A stretch of DNA of 64,000 bases, from contig OY969623.1 in assembly GCA_963701675.1 (NCBI GenBank), positions 4,960,001 through 5,024,000 on the forward strand, read 5' to 3'. The notes under the pieces are model-generated. The model searched no databases. It saw nothing but the letters and a program-made list of their open reading frames with translations, and was not told the origin of the DNA. This DNA comes from G963701675 sp963701675. GTDB lineage: Bacteria; Planctomycetota; Planctomycetia; Gemmatales; Gemmataceae. Positions 18,908-27,779 of the stretch are shown piece after piece; the stretch's first letter is position 1, and each line of letters opens with the position of its first letter. A program made the position numbers and the translations under genes.

Positions 18908-20329
18908 TCAATTTTTCGCCGGCGGAGTCGCTGCGCCGGGCGGCGCGAGTTGCTTGACGAGATTGCCGTTCGCCCCGTTGTAAACGCGGACAATTCCCTC
19001 TTCGCCGCCGGCGACCACCAGGGCGCCGTCCGGACTGACACCCACGCCGTAAAGAAAGTCGTTGTTGCCCGCGAAATTGCGGACATTGCCGCCGTTGTCG
19101 ACATTCCAGAAGCGAATAGTTTGATCGCCGCTGCACGTCACGATTTGTCCGGTCGCGCCGATAAAGTGCAAACGCGTCACCTGCTTGGTGTGACCTTTGA
19201 TGGTCCGTGTCTGCTCGCCTTTTTCGAAGTCCCACACTTTGACGTCATTGTCCGCGCCGGCGCTGGCGAGCAGCTTCCCGTCGGCCTTCCAGCCGACATC
19301 GAGCACGTGATGGGTGTGCCCTTCGAACGCTTTGATGAACTTGCCGGACGGCATTTCAAACGTCTTAACGAATTTGTCGGCCCCGCAGGAAGCTAACTTG
19401 GTCCCATCCGGACTGAACGCTACGCCGAATACCTGATCGCTGTGGGCGTTCTTGATGTCCACGATCAGTTTTTGCGTTGCGACCTCGAATACTCTCAATT
19501 CACCATTCTCGGTAGGCGCTCCGCCGGCAGCGGCGAGTTGTTTGCTGTCAGCCGAGAACGCCAGCGCAACGACACGGTCTGCAAATCCCGTAATCTTCTG
19601 CCGAAGCATTCCCGTGTGAAGATCCCAAAGAGTCACTTCTTGAAAACTGCCGCTGGCAAGATATCGGCTGTCGTTGCTGAAAGCGAGTGACTCGACGAGC
19701 GACAAATGCGACGCCGAGAGTGGCTTCTTGTCCGGGCCCACTACGGACGAATCCGTGAGCGTGCGAACATAGTTGCCGTTGACCGCGTTGTAGATGTGGA
19801 TGACGTTCCCCCGCGCCGCTGCGATCGCCGACTTGTCCGGCGACACGGCGACCGCGCGGACGGGATGCACATTCGCCGGCAGGGCCTGCACCAGGACCTT
19901 CGGCCGCTCACGAACACCCGTCGGCGGCTTTCCGCCTTGATCGATCCAAAGTTTGATAAGGGCGAGCTCTTCAGGCGTCAGTGGTTCCTCGGTCTTTGGC
20001 GGCATGAACGGCTTCTTGGTCTTGCCCGCCATTTGAACCAATAGACTCTCGGCCGATTTTCCCGGCACCACGGCCTTGCCGCGTTTGCCGCCCTGCATCA
20101 AGCCCTCGAAGCTGCCAAGCTCGAGCTGCCCTTCTTTGACGGAACCGGTGTGACAGTACTGGCACTTCTTAACGAGAATCGGTTCAATCTCTTTCTCGTA
20201 TGCAACGGGTTCCTTGCGATCGAGCACGACGACCGGGATGGGTTGCACCGGCGCTTTCTTGTCGTCCGCTGCGACTGAAAGCGCGATGACGGTGCTCACG
20301 GAGAATGCGGCTACGACAACACGTATCAT
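18908..20329 (-). CDS. Cytochrome c-type domain plus WD40 beta-propeller, secreted
   Basis: 473 residues: an N-terminal signal peptide (about 1-21), a planctomycete-type cytochrome c domain with one heme motif CQYCH (residues 56-60) and a likely distal methionine in PFMPP, then about seven WD40 repeats (for example LAFSNDSRYLASGSFQEVTLWD and GVAFSPDGTKLASCGADKFVKTF). This layout is common in planctomycetes, often next to PPC-domain proteins as here. The heme may serve redox or binding; the propeller is a scaffold. The ATG has AAGGA upstream. It lies 32 bp downstream of the PPC gene on the same strand, so co-transcription is likely. Confidence 0.85.
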   Translation of the reverse strand: MIRVVVAAFSVSTVIALSVAADDKKAPVQPIPVVVLDRKEPVAYEKEIEPILVKKCQYCHTGSVKEGQLELGSFEGLMQGGKRGKAVVPGKSAESLLVQMAGKTKKPFMPPKTEEPLTPEELALIKLWIDQGGKPPTGVRERPKVLVQALPANVHPVRAVAVSPDKSAIAAARGNVIHIYNAVNGNYVRTLTDSSVVGPDKKPLSASHLSLVESLAFSNDSRYLASGSFQEVTLWDLHTGMLRQKITGFADRVVALAFSADSKQLAAAGGAPTENGELRVFEVATQKLIVDIKNAHSDQVFGVAFSPDGTKLASCGADKFVKTFEMPSGKFIKAFEGHTHHVLDVGWKADGKLLASAGADNDVKVWDFEKGEQTRTIKGHTKQVTRLHFIGATGQIVTCSGDQTIRFWNVDNGGNVRNFAGNNDFLYGVGVSPDGALVVAGGEEGIVRVYNGANGNLVKQLAPPGAATPPAKN

Positions 20330-20361
20330 CGTTTATCCTTTGATTTCGACGGCGGTCACGG

Positions 20362-22947
20362 TCATTTTACAACGGTGACATTCAGCTTGGCGTCATGCGG
20401 CGTCGGAATGTTGCCGTTCTGCATGGCCGTCGCGCGAACCACGATGTTGGCGACATTGGCAGGCGCCATATCGGGTGCGACACGCAGGACGAGCTTCGCC
20501 TCGTCCTTGCCGGCGGCCACCGTCACCTCATCGGCACTGAGGCCCTTCGCCTCCGGCGGCAGAACCAATTGCACCTTGAACTCACCGGCGTAGTCGTTCG
20601 TCCGTGCGAGTTTTACGATGACCTCGTTTTGAGAACCGGCCTTTGCCGTCACCGTTGGGTTCGGCAAGGTCAGCGTCGCTACCTGCTTCGCTAACACGGT
20701 AAGCATGACGGCCGTGGACGGCTGCACCAAATTGATGTTCGGCTTCTGCTTCGCCATCGGGTCCTTGTTATAAGGCATCTGCGCCGAAGCGCGAAGCACG
20801 ATCGTATAGGTCCCCGGCGGTAGATTGGCCTTGGCATCGACGACCGCGGTCGCCTCGGTCTTATCCGGTGCAATCGTCATCGGCTGGTTGTTATTCACGG
20901 TCAGCAAGTTGGGCGGAAGGTCCACCGCGACCGCTTGCAATGGTGTCTTGAAATCGGGGAAGTGACGTGTCAGTGTCACTTTCAAGTTCGCCTTCTCGCC
21001 TTGCAGAAGCGTTGCCTTGTCGAGGGCCGTTGCCACTCGAAACGGCGATTGATCACGAACGGCAAACACCGTATTACGCGCCATTCGGCTCAGAAGCGGA
21101 GTGTTCTGCCCCGGTTGGCCGGGCCACACGATATGGGCCGACTGTGCCTCGCGCACGACCTGTTGTCCGTTGACAACCGCGGTCCCCTTCACTTTGATTT
21201 CAAACACACCGGGTGCCGCCGTCGTGTCCGCGCTTAACACCAGATTGACCTGCCTTAGGTTCGGCGCCAGCACCGCCGGCTGGCAGGTAATCCCAGTCGG
21301 CAAGCCTTCTGCGGAAATCGTGATCGACCCATTGAAGCCGTCCAATCGCCAAGCCAGGATATGGAAAGACTGCTCCCCATTCTTAGCCAGCATGCAAGAG
21401 TCGGGCCGAAAATCGTCGGACGGGAGCAGCACGATCCGAAAATCCGGCTGTTCCTTCATAGCGCGAATGACATACACATGTCTCGGCCCGAAGCTCACGT
21501 TCGATTCTCGACTCGAAACACCGATTAAGTACTTTCCATCGGCCGGGGCGACGAAACGATGCCGCGGCGGATCGGAGCTCCGCGTGTAAAACTTGAATGG
21601 ATGCAGCGTCTCGGAAGTGTCGTCCAAATCGGCGAGATCCTGCTTGTTCGCCGCATTGCGGATCAACAGGTACAAGTCGGCGGGCGCGCCGATCCGGTCG
21701 CCGAGCAACTCGATGTTCCAGACTTCACCCTGCTTGGCGTTAAAGACATACCAGTCGCGATCCTGTTTCTTTTCGAGCCGGCCGGAAATCTGGCACGGCA
21801 GCGTAACTTCCTGCGCCTTTTCCGGCGACTCATGGTTGCCGTTATCGACAAACACCGGCGCTCGCGCATAGGTCAACAAGTACGGATTCGACGTGCCCAC
21901 CGTGTTGCGCAGTCGATACTCAAAGCCGTCGAAAACCGACATCGAAGGCGCGATGCTGCCGGTGAAACGCAAGCCTTGCGCCGGGACACTCGGCGGAGGA
22001 TTGACGGTGACTACAAGTTTTTCGAGCGCGCGACCATCGACTTGCGCCGTGGGATCCAGCACTCCGCCCGGTAGATTTCGGCCATAGACCAGAACCTGTG
22101 TGGGCTTGCCCGGCTCAGCAACCGGCGGAACGATCGCGTCAATCCACGGTGACGTAGAAATCGTCAAGCGGTAATGGTGTTCGGGGCTTCCGCGTGTGTA
22201 CGTGAACTCGAAAACACGCAAAAGGAATTCCCCGTCGGCCGGCAAAGTGTAGTCCAACAACGCGTCGGTCCCGTCGTACATCCGATTGAACGCAAGCTGC
22301 CGGCCGGCGCGATCGTAAAGCTCCAGCCCCGGTTGAAAACGGCTGTCGATGGTGGACGCCGCACAATGGACCACCACTCGCTGGCCTTGCTTGGCGGCGA
22401 CGACGTAGTAGTCCACGTCGGTGGGGCCGGCCATGTTGCCGTTGGCCGTGCTGTTCAGTTCGACACGCTGCGCTTGCTCGACGTCGTTGTTGGGTTCCTT
22501 TTCGAGAACCTCAGCTAGATCACCGACGACGAAAGCGCGGGGATTGCTGACCCCCCATTTGTTGACGAGTCGAACGTCATGAATGCCCAACGGGGTACCC
22601 GGCGAAATGGTCACCTTGAACTTGCTGACAACGGGTTTGGGCGGCGCTTGGCCGGCGGGCGCTTTGGGATCAGGCGCCGGCGGCGGTGGGATAATCGGCG
22701 CCGCCGTGATCCCGGCATTGCTAAAGAGCAGCGCCTCGGGCTCTTCCAGATCCGTGCCGCCGAAACTCACCTCGACCGACTGGCCCAATTGCCCGCCGCA
22801 CGGGGTCACTGTGTAGAGACGCGGGTGCGGAAGTCCAGAACCGGGACTCGGCGGTTGCGCGTGGGCACGGCCAACATGGAGAAGCGTCAAGCTTAGCGAC
22901 ACGATGATTGTGACGACCGCATGTTGGTTTGGCCGATGGCTTGGCAT
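20362..22947 (-). CDS. Large secreted protein with PPC-type (pre-peptidase C-terminal) domains
   Basis: About 861 residues from the ATG at 22947, which gives a clean signal peptide (HAVVTIIVSLSLTLLHVGRAHA) with a GAGAG site upstream; an upstream in-frame start at 23013 adds an unrelated leader. A TIG-like segment (TPCGGQLGQSVEVSFGGTDLEE) is followed by two beta-domains of PPC type (EKEPNNDVEQAQRVELNST; DVDYYVVAAKQGQRV; and later ISGRLEKKQDRDWYVFNAKQ), then further immunoglobulin-like repeats. Such proteins are exported and widespread in planctomycetes next to cytochrome/WD40 or DUF1501/DUF1549 genes. Function unknown; surface or periplasmic binding is inferred. Confidence 0.8.
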   Translation of the reverse strand: MPSHRPNQHAVVTIIVSLSLTLLHVGRAHAQPPSPGSGLPHPRLYTVTPCGGQLGQSVEVSFGGTDLEEPEALLFSNAGITAAPIIPPPPAPDPKAPAGQAPPKPVVSKFKVTISPGTPLGIHDVRLVNKWGVSNPRAFVVGDLAEVLEKEPNNDVEQAQRVELNSTANGNMAGPTDVDYYVVAAKQGQRVVVHCAASTIDSRFQPGLELYDRAGRQLAFNRMYDGTDALLDYTLPADGEFLLRVFEFTYTRGSPEHHYRLTISTSPWIDAIVPPVAEPGKPTQVLVYGRNLPGGVLDPTAQVDGRALEKLVVTVNPPPSVPAQGLRFTGSIAPSMSVFDGFEYRLRNTVGTSNPYLLTYARAPVFVDNGNHESPEKAQEVTLPCQISGRLEKKQDRDWYVFNAKQGEVWNIELLGDRIGAPADLYLLIRNAANKQDLADLDDTSETLHPFKFYTRSSDPPRHRFVAPADGKYLIGVSSRESNVSFGPRHVYVIRAMKEQPDFRIVLLPSDDFRPDSCMLAKNGEQSFHILAWRLDGFNGSITISAEGLPTGITCQPAVLAPNLRQVNLVLSADTTAAPGVFEIKVKGTAVVNGQQVVREAQSAHIVWPGQPGQNTPLLSRMARNTVFAVRDQSPFRVATALDKATLLQGEKANLKVTLTRHFPDFKTPLQAVAVDLPPNLLTVNNNQPMTIAPDKTEATAVVDAKANLPPGTYTIVLRASAQMPYNKDPMAKQKPNINLVQPSTAVMLTVLAKQVATLTLPNPTVTAKAGSQNEVIVKLARTNDYAGEFKVQLVLPPEAKGLSADEVTVAAGKDEAKLVLRVAPDMAPANVANIVVRATAMQNGNIPTPHDAKLNVTVVK

Positions 22948-23162
22948 AACGCATCTCTCGTGACAGGTTCGTATCAACGAATCCGCGAGGGAGGGTCCGC
23001 ACATCCGGGGCAATAGCCGCCCGGGCCAGGGTGGGTGGCAAGGCTTCGCGAGTACAATTCTTCGTCGCTAGTGATCTTAGCCACCAAGCCTGCTTAAGGT
23101 CAAGGAGTTTCGATGAAGCTCCATGTCGTGCGGTCCATATAAAAGCGCAGGAGGGAAACGAA

Positions 23163-23741
23163 ATGTCGGATTCACAGACCGTTCTTATCACTCTCGCAGC
23201 GGCCGCCGCCGTGATTATCGTAATAATCGTACTCATGGCCGGCGGCGACTTCGGCCGAATCGGCTTGGCGTTTCGGGCATGGCTAACGGCGTTGCGTGAT
23301 CCTGCGATTGCCCCGAAGCTCCGTGCGCTGCTGACTCCCAGTACAAACGAATCGGGGAAACCGTCGGGTGAGCCCGTACGCATGCTCGCCCTTTTGCAAC
23401 GCGAGGGCCGACTCATTGATTTTCTCATGGAAGACATACGCGGCGCCACGCCGGAACAAATTGTCGCCGCCGTGCGCGATATTCACCCACAATGTCAGGC
23501 GACTTTGAAGAAACACGCTGTCTTGGCGCCTGTCCTGCCCCAGCAAGAGGGAGACTCGGTGGAAGTTCCGATCGGCTTCGATCCGTCCGCCATTCGTCTC
23601 GTCGGCAATGTTACCGGGGAGCCGCCGTTCAAAGGAACGCTTCAGCATTCGGGTTGGCGTGTAAAGGAACTCCGGTTACCGCCCATGCCGGAAGGCCAGG
23701 ACCAACTCGTCATGATGCCCGCGGAAGTTGAGCTTCCCTAA
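23163..23741 (+). CDS. DUF2760 domain protein, membrane-anchored, partner of Hsp70
   Basis: 192 residues. The ATG at 23163 follows a strong GGAGGG site. The N-terminus is a single hydrophobic anchor (VLITLAAAAAVIIVIIVLM), followed by the DUF2760 core (ALLQREGRLIDFLMEDIRG, DIHPQCQATLKKHAVLAPVL and the C-terminal VKELRLPPMPEGQDQLVMMPAEVELP region). In other bacteria DUF2760 genes sit directly before a specialised Hsp70, and here the Hsp70 starts 15 bp downstream. A membrane-tethered partner of that chaperone is a reasonable inference. The biochemical role is not established. Confidence 0.82.
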   Translation: MSDSQTVLITLAAAAAVIIVIIVLMAGGDFGRIGLAFRAWLTALRDPAIAPKLRALLTPSTNESGKPSGEPVRMLALLQREGRLIDFLMEDIRGATPEQIVAAVRDIHPQCQATLKKHAVLAPVLPQQEGDSVEVPIGFDPSAIRLVGNVTGEPPFKGTLQHSGWRVKELRLPPMPEGQDQLVMMPAEVELP

Positions 23742-23756
23742 GAGTAATAAAGAACT

Positions 23757-25592
23757 ATGCCCGCACCGCGCTATACCGTCGGAATCGACCTCGGCACAAC
23801 CAACTCCGCCCTGGCATACGCCGACACCACATCACCCGGCGATCCGACGATCAACCACTTAGCGATTGCACAAATCGTTCAAGCAGGCAGCGTAGAAGAT
23901 CGGCCGCTCCTGCCGTCGTTCCTATACCTGCCCGGCCCCAACGAAGTGCCCGCGGGTAGCCTGAAGTTGCCTTGGGCAGCCGATCGTGATTACGCGGCTG
24001 GAGAATATGCACGCACTCAGGGCAGCCAGGTACCGACGCGCCTCGTGTCGTCGGCCAAGTCATGGCTTTGTCATCCGAACGTCGATCGCCGGGCGGCCAT
24101 CTTGCCGTGGAAAGCGCCGGAGGATGGGCGCCGCGTCTCCCCGCTGGAAGCCAGCACGTTCTATCTTCGCCATCTGGGCGAAGTATGGAATTACTCCATT
24201 GCCAAGACCACTGCGGCCAATCGGCTCAAGCACCAGGACGTCATTCTCACGGTGCCGGCCTCGTTCGACGCGGCTGCACGGGAATTGACGGTCGAGGCAG
24301 CGCGTGCGGCGAACTTGGAAAATGTCACCTTGCTTGAGGAGCCGCAGGCCGCTTTTTATGCCTGGCTCGAAGCCAGCCACGATCGTTGGCGCGAACTTGT
24401 CGAAGTCGGCGACGTGATCCTCGTGTGCGACGTGGGTGGCGGTACGACCGACTTGACACTCATCGCGGTTGGGGAAGAAGACGGAAACCTCGCCCTGACA
24501 CGCGTTGCCGTTGGCGATCACATACTTCTCGGCGGCGACAACATGGACCTGGCCCTTGCCCATGCGGTAGCCGCCAAACTGGCTAAGGACGGAACCAAGC
24601 TGGACACCGGCCAAATGCTAACGCTTTGGTATAGTTGTCGGGCCGCCAAAGAGCGCTTGTTCGCGGACTCCAAGTTACCGACCACTCCCGTCACCGTGCT
24701 GGGACGAGGTCGCCGAGTGGTCGGCGGCACGATCAAGGCGGAGCTGACCCGCGACGAATTGGAAACGGTGTTGCTCGACGGCTTCTTCCCGGATTGCCCC
24801 GCCGACGCTGTTCCACAAGTGCAACGCACTGTTGGTTTAACAGAGTTAGGCTTGCCGTATGCCAACGATCCTGCCATCACGAAACACCTCGCTCATTTCC
24901 TACAACGCAATGCCGAACTGATTGGTGAGCGTGCTTCGGCTCGACGTGGGAAAAAACGAACGCCGCAGCCCACGGCCGTCTTGTTCAACGGCGGCGTTTT
25001 CAAGGCAGAGCCGATGCGCGAGCGGCTGGTGGCCACTCTGAACCGCTGGGCGAAGTCGGCCGGCGCCCCTGCAATTAAGGTTCTACATCACGGCGATCTC
25101 GATCTCGCGGTGGCGCGTGGAGCGGCGTACTATGGGCTGGTGCGCCGTGGGCAAGGTGTGCGCATCCGTGGCGGCACTCCGCGGGCCTATTACGTCGGGG
25201 TCGAAACCGCACTCCCTGCCGTGCCCGGCAGTCGGCCACCGTTGAAAGCGCTGTGCGTCGTTCCCTTCGGCATGGAAGAAGGAAGCGAAGCCGCCGTCCC
25301 GGGCCAGGAGTTCGGACTGGTGGTCGGCACGCCCGCCGAATTCCGGTTTCTTGGCTCCACGTCACGCCGAACGGACCCGATCGGCGCAATGATCGACGAA
25401 TGGGAAGATCAGATCGAAGAGCTTACGCCTCTCATGACGACGCTGGACGCGCCGGGAAAGGAAGGCCAAACGGTGCCGGTGCACCTTCACAGCAAAGTGA
25501 CCGAAGTTGGGACGCTGGAATTGTGGTGCATAAGTCGCGACGGCAAGAAACGCTGGAAATTAGAGTTCAATGTCCGCGAACGCCCGGAATGA
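23757..25592 (+). CDS. Specialised Hsp70-family ATPase (YegD/HscC-like)
   Basis: 611 residues with the actin-like ATPase core of Hsp70: phosphate 1 motif VGIDLGTTNS (residues 8-17), phosphate 2 CDVGGGTTDLTLI near 224, and the adenosine-side region VLFNGGVFKAEPMRERL. It ends with a short beta-rich region (VPVHLHSKVTEVGTLELWC) in place of a full DnaK substrate-binding lid. It belongs to the non-DnaK Hsp70 group found with DUF2760. No DnaJ or GrpE gene is near. Substrates are unknown. It is immediately downstream of the DUF2760 gene. Confidence 0.87.
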   Translation: MPAPRYTVGIDLGTTNSALAYADTTSPGDPTINHLAIAQIVQAGSVEDRPLLPSFLYLPGPNEVPAGSLKLPWAADRDYAAGEYARTQGSQVPTRLVSSAKSWLCHPNVDRRAAILPWKAPEDGRRVSPLEASTFYLRHLGEVWNYSIAKTTAANRLKHQDVILTVPASFDAAARELTVEAARAANLENVTLLEEPQAAFYAWLEASHDRWRELVEVGDVILVCDVGGGTTDLTLIAVGEEDGNLALTRVAVGDHILLGGDNMDLALAHAVAAKLAKDGTKLDTGQMLTLWYSCRAAKERLFADSKLPTTPVTVLGRGRRVVGGTIKAELTRDELETVLLDGFFPDCPADAVPQVQRTVGLTELGLPYANDPAITKHLAHFLQRNAELIGERASARRGKKRTPQPTAVLFNGGVFKAEPMRERLVATLNRWAKSAGAPAIKVLHHGDLDLAVARGAAYYGLVRRGQGVRIRGGTPRAYYVGVETALPAVPGSRPPLKALCVVPFGMEEGSEAAVPGQEFGLVVGTPAEFRFLGSTSRRTDPIGAMIDEWEDQIEELTPLMTTLDAPGKEGQTVPVHLHSKVTEVGTLELWCISRDGKKRWKLEFNVRERPE

Positions 25593-25603
25593 AAGGTCGA
25601 TCC

Positions 25604-25894
25604 ATGAAGTTCGCTGTCATCTTCGAGTACACATCGGACAAGCAGAAGATTCAACTCCATCGCCCGGCACATCGGGAGTATCTCATTCGTTTGCGCGATC
25701 AGGGCCAACTTGCCGTCGCGGGCCCATTCGGCGACGACAGCGGTTCGTTAATCGTCTACGAGGCGGCGACTCCGGAGGACGTTGAGAAGATTCTGGTCGA
25801 CGATCCGTTTGCCAAAAACGGCGTGTTCGTGAACCGCATCATCCGTCCGTGGAACCCAGTGATTGGAAACCGCGAGATGTTGCCGGGTGCGTAG
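25604..25894 (+). CDS. YciI-family protein
   Basis: 96 residues of the YCII ferredoxin-like family: MKFAVIFEYTSDKQKIQLHRPAH carries the family histidine/aspartate region, followed by GQLAVAGPFGDDSGSLIVYEA and VEKILVDDPFAKNGVF. The conserved GPF segment and DPF motif support the call. Homologues are small dimeric proteins with a putative His-Asp site; the reaction is mostly unknown. The ATG at 25604 has AAAGG upstream; an ATG at 25589 overlaps the Hsp70 stop (ATGA). Likely co-transcribed with the Hsp70. Confidence 0.85.
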   Translation: MKFAVIFEYTSDKQKIQLHRPAHREYLIRLRDQGQLAVAGPFGDDSGSLIVYEAATPEDVEKILVDDPFAKNGVFVNRIIRPWNPVIGNREMLPGA

Positions 25895-25914
25895 GTGCGA
25901 CGATACACCCCGGT

Positions 25915-26151
25915 TCACGGCGCCTGCCCGAGCCCGCGTATTCTTTGAATCACCTGTTCGTAGCGCGGAATATCCCGTTTCAGGATTTCTGCCCGCTGTC
26001 GATCTACCTCCGCGATGGCGAGGGGGTCGACTTCGGGGTCAATCGCGAACCTTTTCGATAGTAGCGCCTCGACACGATCGATTGTCTCGTCGCTTAAGCC
26101 GGGGTGTTCTCGCTTCAGGGCATCACGGATGTTCTGGCTAAGTGGTTCCAT
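25915..26151 (-). CDS. Small hypothetical helical protein
   Basis: 78 residues, not recognised. The sequence is charged and mainly helical (SQNIRDALKREHPGLSDETIDRVEALLSK in outline) with no signal peptide or membrane segment. The ATG at 26151 has GGGGAAC upstream; a TTG at 26166 adds five residues. It lies 23 bp downstream of the HEYAH gene on the same strand and could be co-transcribed with it. Coding status is supported by the ribosome site and normal codon use. Confidence 0.5.
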   Translation of the reverse strand: MEPLSQNIRDALKREHPGLSDETIDRVEALLSKRFAIDPEVDPLAIAEVDRQRAEILKRDIPRYEQVIQRIRGLGQAP

Positions 26152-26174
26152 AGTTCTGTTCCCCAAAGTCTATT

Positions 26175-27338
26175 CTATCGGTTAAGCTTGGCATCCAAGC
26201 GATCACACAACCAGGCATAGGTCAGCCGGTCCAGCTTGCAAAGCTGCTGGTTAGATGACTTCGTGAAATCGTCCATGAGATTCGGGCGCACCGCATCCAT
26301 CAATTCGGAGTGGTAGGAGCGCCAACCCGGCTCGTAGCCCAGAGCGTCGCGTGTTGGGTCCGAGGCGAAGGAAGTCCGATTGTAGGTAGCGAAAGCTGAG
26401 GGGACCGGATCGCCCGCCCTGGCACGGAATTTCTTGTTGATGAGGAAAGTGTACCCGCCATTGCCGTCGTGATAAAGGTCGAATACGAATCCATTATCGA
26501 AGCCGGAAGCAGCGTGTGCATACTCATGAATGACCGTCATCCCGCCTCTTGATACGTAGAAAGGAATGGCGGCGCTTCCCGGGACGCGCGGGTAATGCCC
26601 GTGACGCCGCGAAACACCATCGTAATCAAACGTCGTGCTGGCCAGGGTTGGGTCATCGCTGGTGGCCCAGGCGGATGCCCGCGGACGTGTGCTCGAGCCA
26701 TAAATAACGAAAACGATATCCGCGACTAACCCAAAGGTATTCAAAAACGGCGCCAAGACCGCCCGTCTCGTCATCATACCGTCGACGTCATATTCTGCGG
26801 CCAGTGAATTGGCGGCATCGGCCGGTCGGGTCGGATCGACGACCGACACTATGCGCAACCGCGCGTCGAAATTGCCCCTGGTAAGCAAGTCCTCGGCCAC
26901 GCCGAACAGGTTGCGAAAACAATGCCCAACCACGTCGTGATAAGGGGGCCGGTTATTAAGGATCGGATCTCTCACGAAACCGGCGCCCCCGCGGCGTTCG
27001 ATACCGGGGTTGGCAACGAAAACAATCGTGTACGGACGCGGTTTGACTTCGCCGGGCTGCAATAGCCGGACAACCTGTGGCGGCCCAGCGAAAACCGTGA
27101 CTGAGACAACGTTGCTCGGAGCAGTAAACGAACTTTTTAAACGAACGTCACACGGCCCCACGGGCAGGGACGTCGGCAGCCGTGCCACCAATGCCAAATG
27201 CGGCCGGACGAAATCGGGATTTACGTCAATGACACCTGCAGCAGTGGTAAACTCCAAGACGGCATCGGGCACGATATCGCGCCCGACCAAGGAGTAGAAA
27301 TCGTCGTGGATCGGATCAGCCAGGGAAGTTATTCTCAT
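26175..27338 (-). CDS. Putative zinc metallopeptidase of unknown family (HEYAH motif)
   Basis: 387 residues, not assigned to a named family. The first ~100 residues look like an Ig/IPT-type beta-domain (PSNVVSVTVFAGPPQVVRLL). The second part holds a possible catalytic zinc site, GGMTVIHEYAHAASGF near residue 265, an HExxH with a conserved-looking following region, and a downstream GWRSYHSELMDAVRPNLMDDF segment that could give the third ligand. No signal peptide is evident. The start has GAGGT upstream. It lies 52 bp downstream of the small SPFH-operon protein. Protease activity is inference from the motif only. Confidence 0.6.
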   Translation of the reverse strand: MRITSLADPIHDDFYSLVGRDIVPDAVLEFTTAAGVIDVNPDFVRPHLALVARLPTSLPVGPCDVRLKSSFTAPSNVVSVTVFAGPPQVVRLLQPGEVKPRPYTIVFVANPGIERRGGAGFVRDPILNNRPPYHDVVGHCFRNLFGVAEDLLTRGNFDARLRIVSVVDPTRPADAANSLAAEYDVDGMMTRRAVLAPFLNTFGLVADIVFVIYGSSTRPRASAWATSDDPTLASTTFDYDGVSRRHGHYPRVPGSAAIPFYVSRGGMTVIHEYAHAASGFDNGFVFDLYHDGNGGYTFLINKKFRARAGDPVPSAFATYNRTSFASDPTRDALGYEPGWRSYHSELMDAVRPNLMDDFTKSSNQQLCKLDRLTYAWLCDRLDAKLNR

Positions 27339-27390
27339 GCAACATTACCTCGATCAGAGCTTGTTTTCTCAGCGGTCAGACGTATGCGAG

Positions 27391-27777
27391 TCATAGCGAT
27401 GTCATTTCGAGATCACCGTACAATCTGCTATTTCGCCGGATCTTTAGCGGCGACACGTTGAGTGACTCGGCCACCACGCGTCGAAACCGGTTCCAGCTTC
27501 CGAATGTGCCCGAAACGCCGGTCATCTGGAGTCGTCGGCAAATCACGTCGTAGACTTCGCCGACTGAGATATCGCATGGTCCTCGTGCAGGTTTGTCGAA
27601 GTCCTCGCGCTTCAAGCAAACCGCAAATTCATGTTTCACCCGAAAAACCAGATCGAGCCAATCCAAAGACTGAAATGGATAACCCCATTTGATCATTTGG
27701 TAGGTAACGTATACGACGCCTGCGGCGCCGAGCACTGTTGCAACTATGACGAGTGAAACGAATGCGTCGCCCCACAT
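27391..27777 (-). CDS. Small membrane-anchored hypothetical with ACP-like C-terminus
   Basis: 128 residues: an N-terminal membrane segment (VSLVIVATVLGAAGVVYVTYQMI) followed by a soluble region. The end, LNVSPLKIRRNSRLYGDLEM, resembles the stretch before the carrier serine in acyl-carrier/DUF1493-type proteins, although the expected DSL serine is replaced by EMTSL at the very C-terminus. I cannot assign function. It starts 3 bp after the SPFH gene stop, so it belongs to that operon. Confidence 0.6.
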   Translation of the reverse strand: MWGDAFVSLVIVATVLGAAGVVYVTYQMIKWGYPFQSLDWLDLVFRVKHEFAVCLKREDFDKPARGPCDISVGEVYDVICRRLQMTGVSGTFGSWNRFRRVVAESLNVSPLKIRRNSRLYGDLEMTSL

Positions 27778-27779
27778 GC

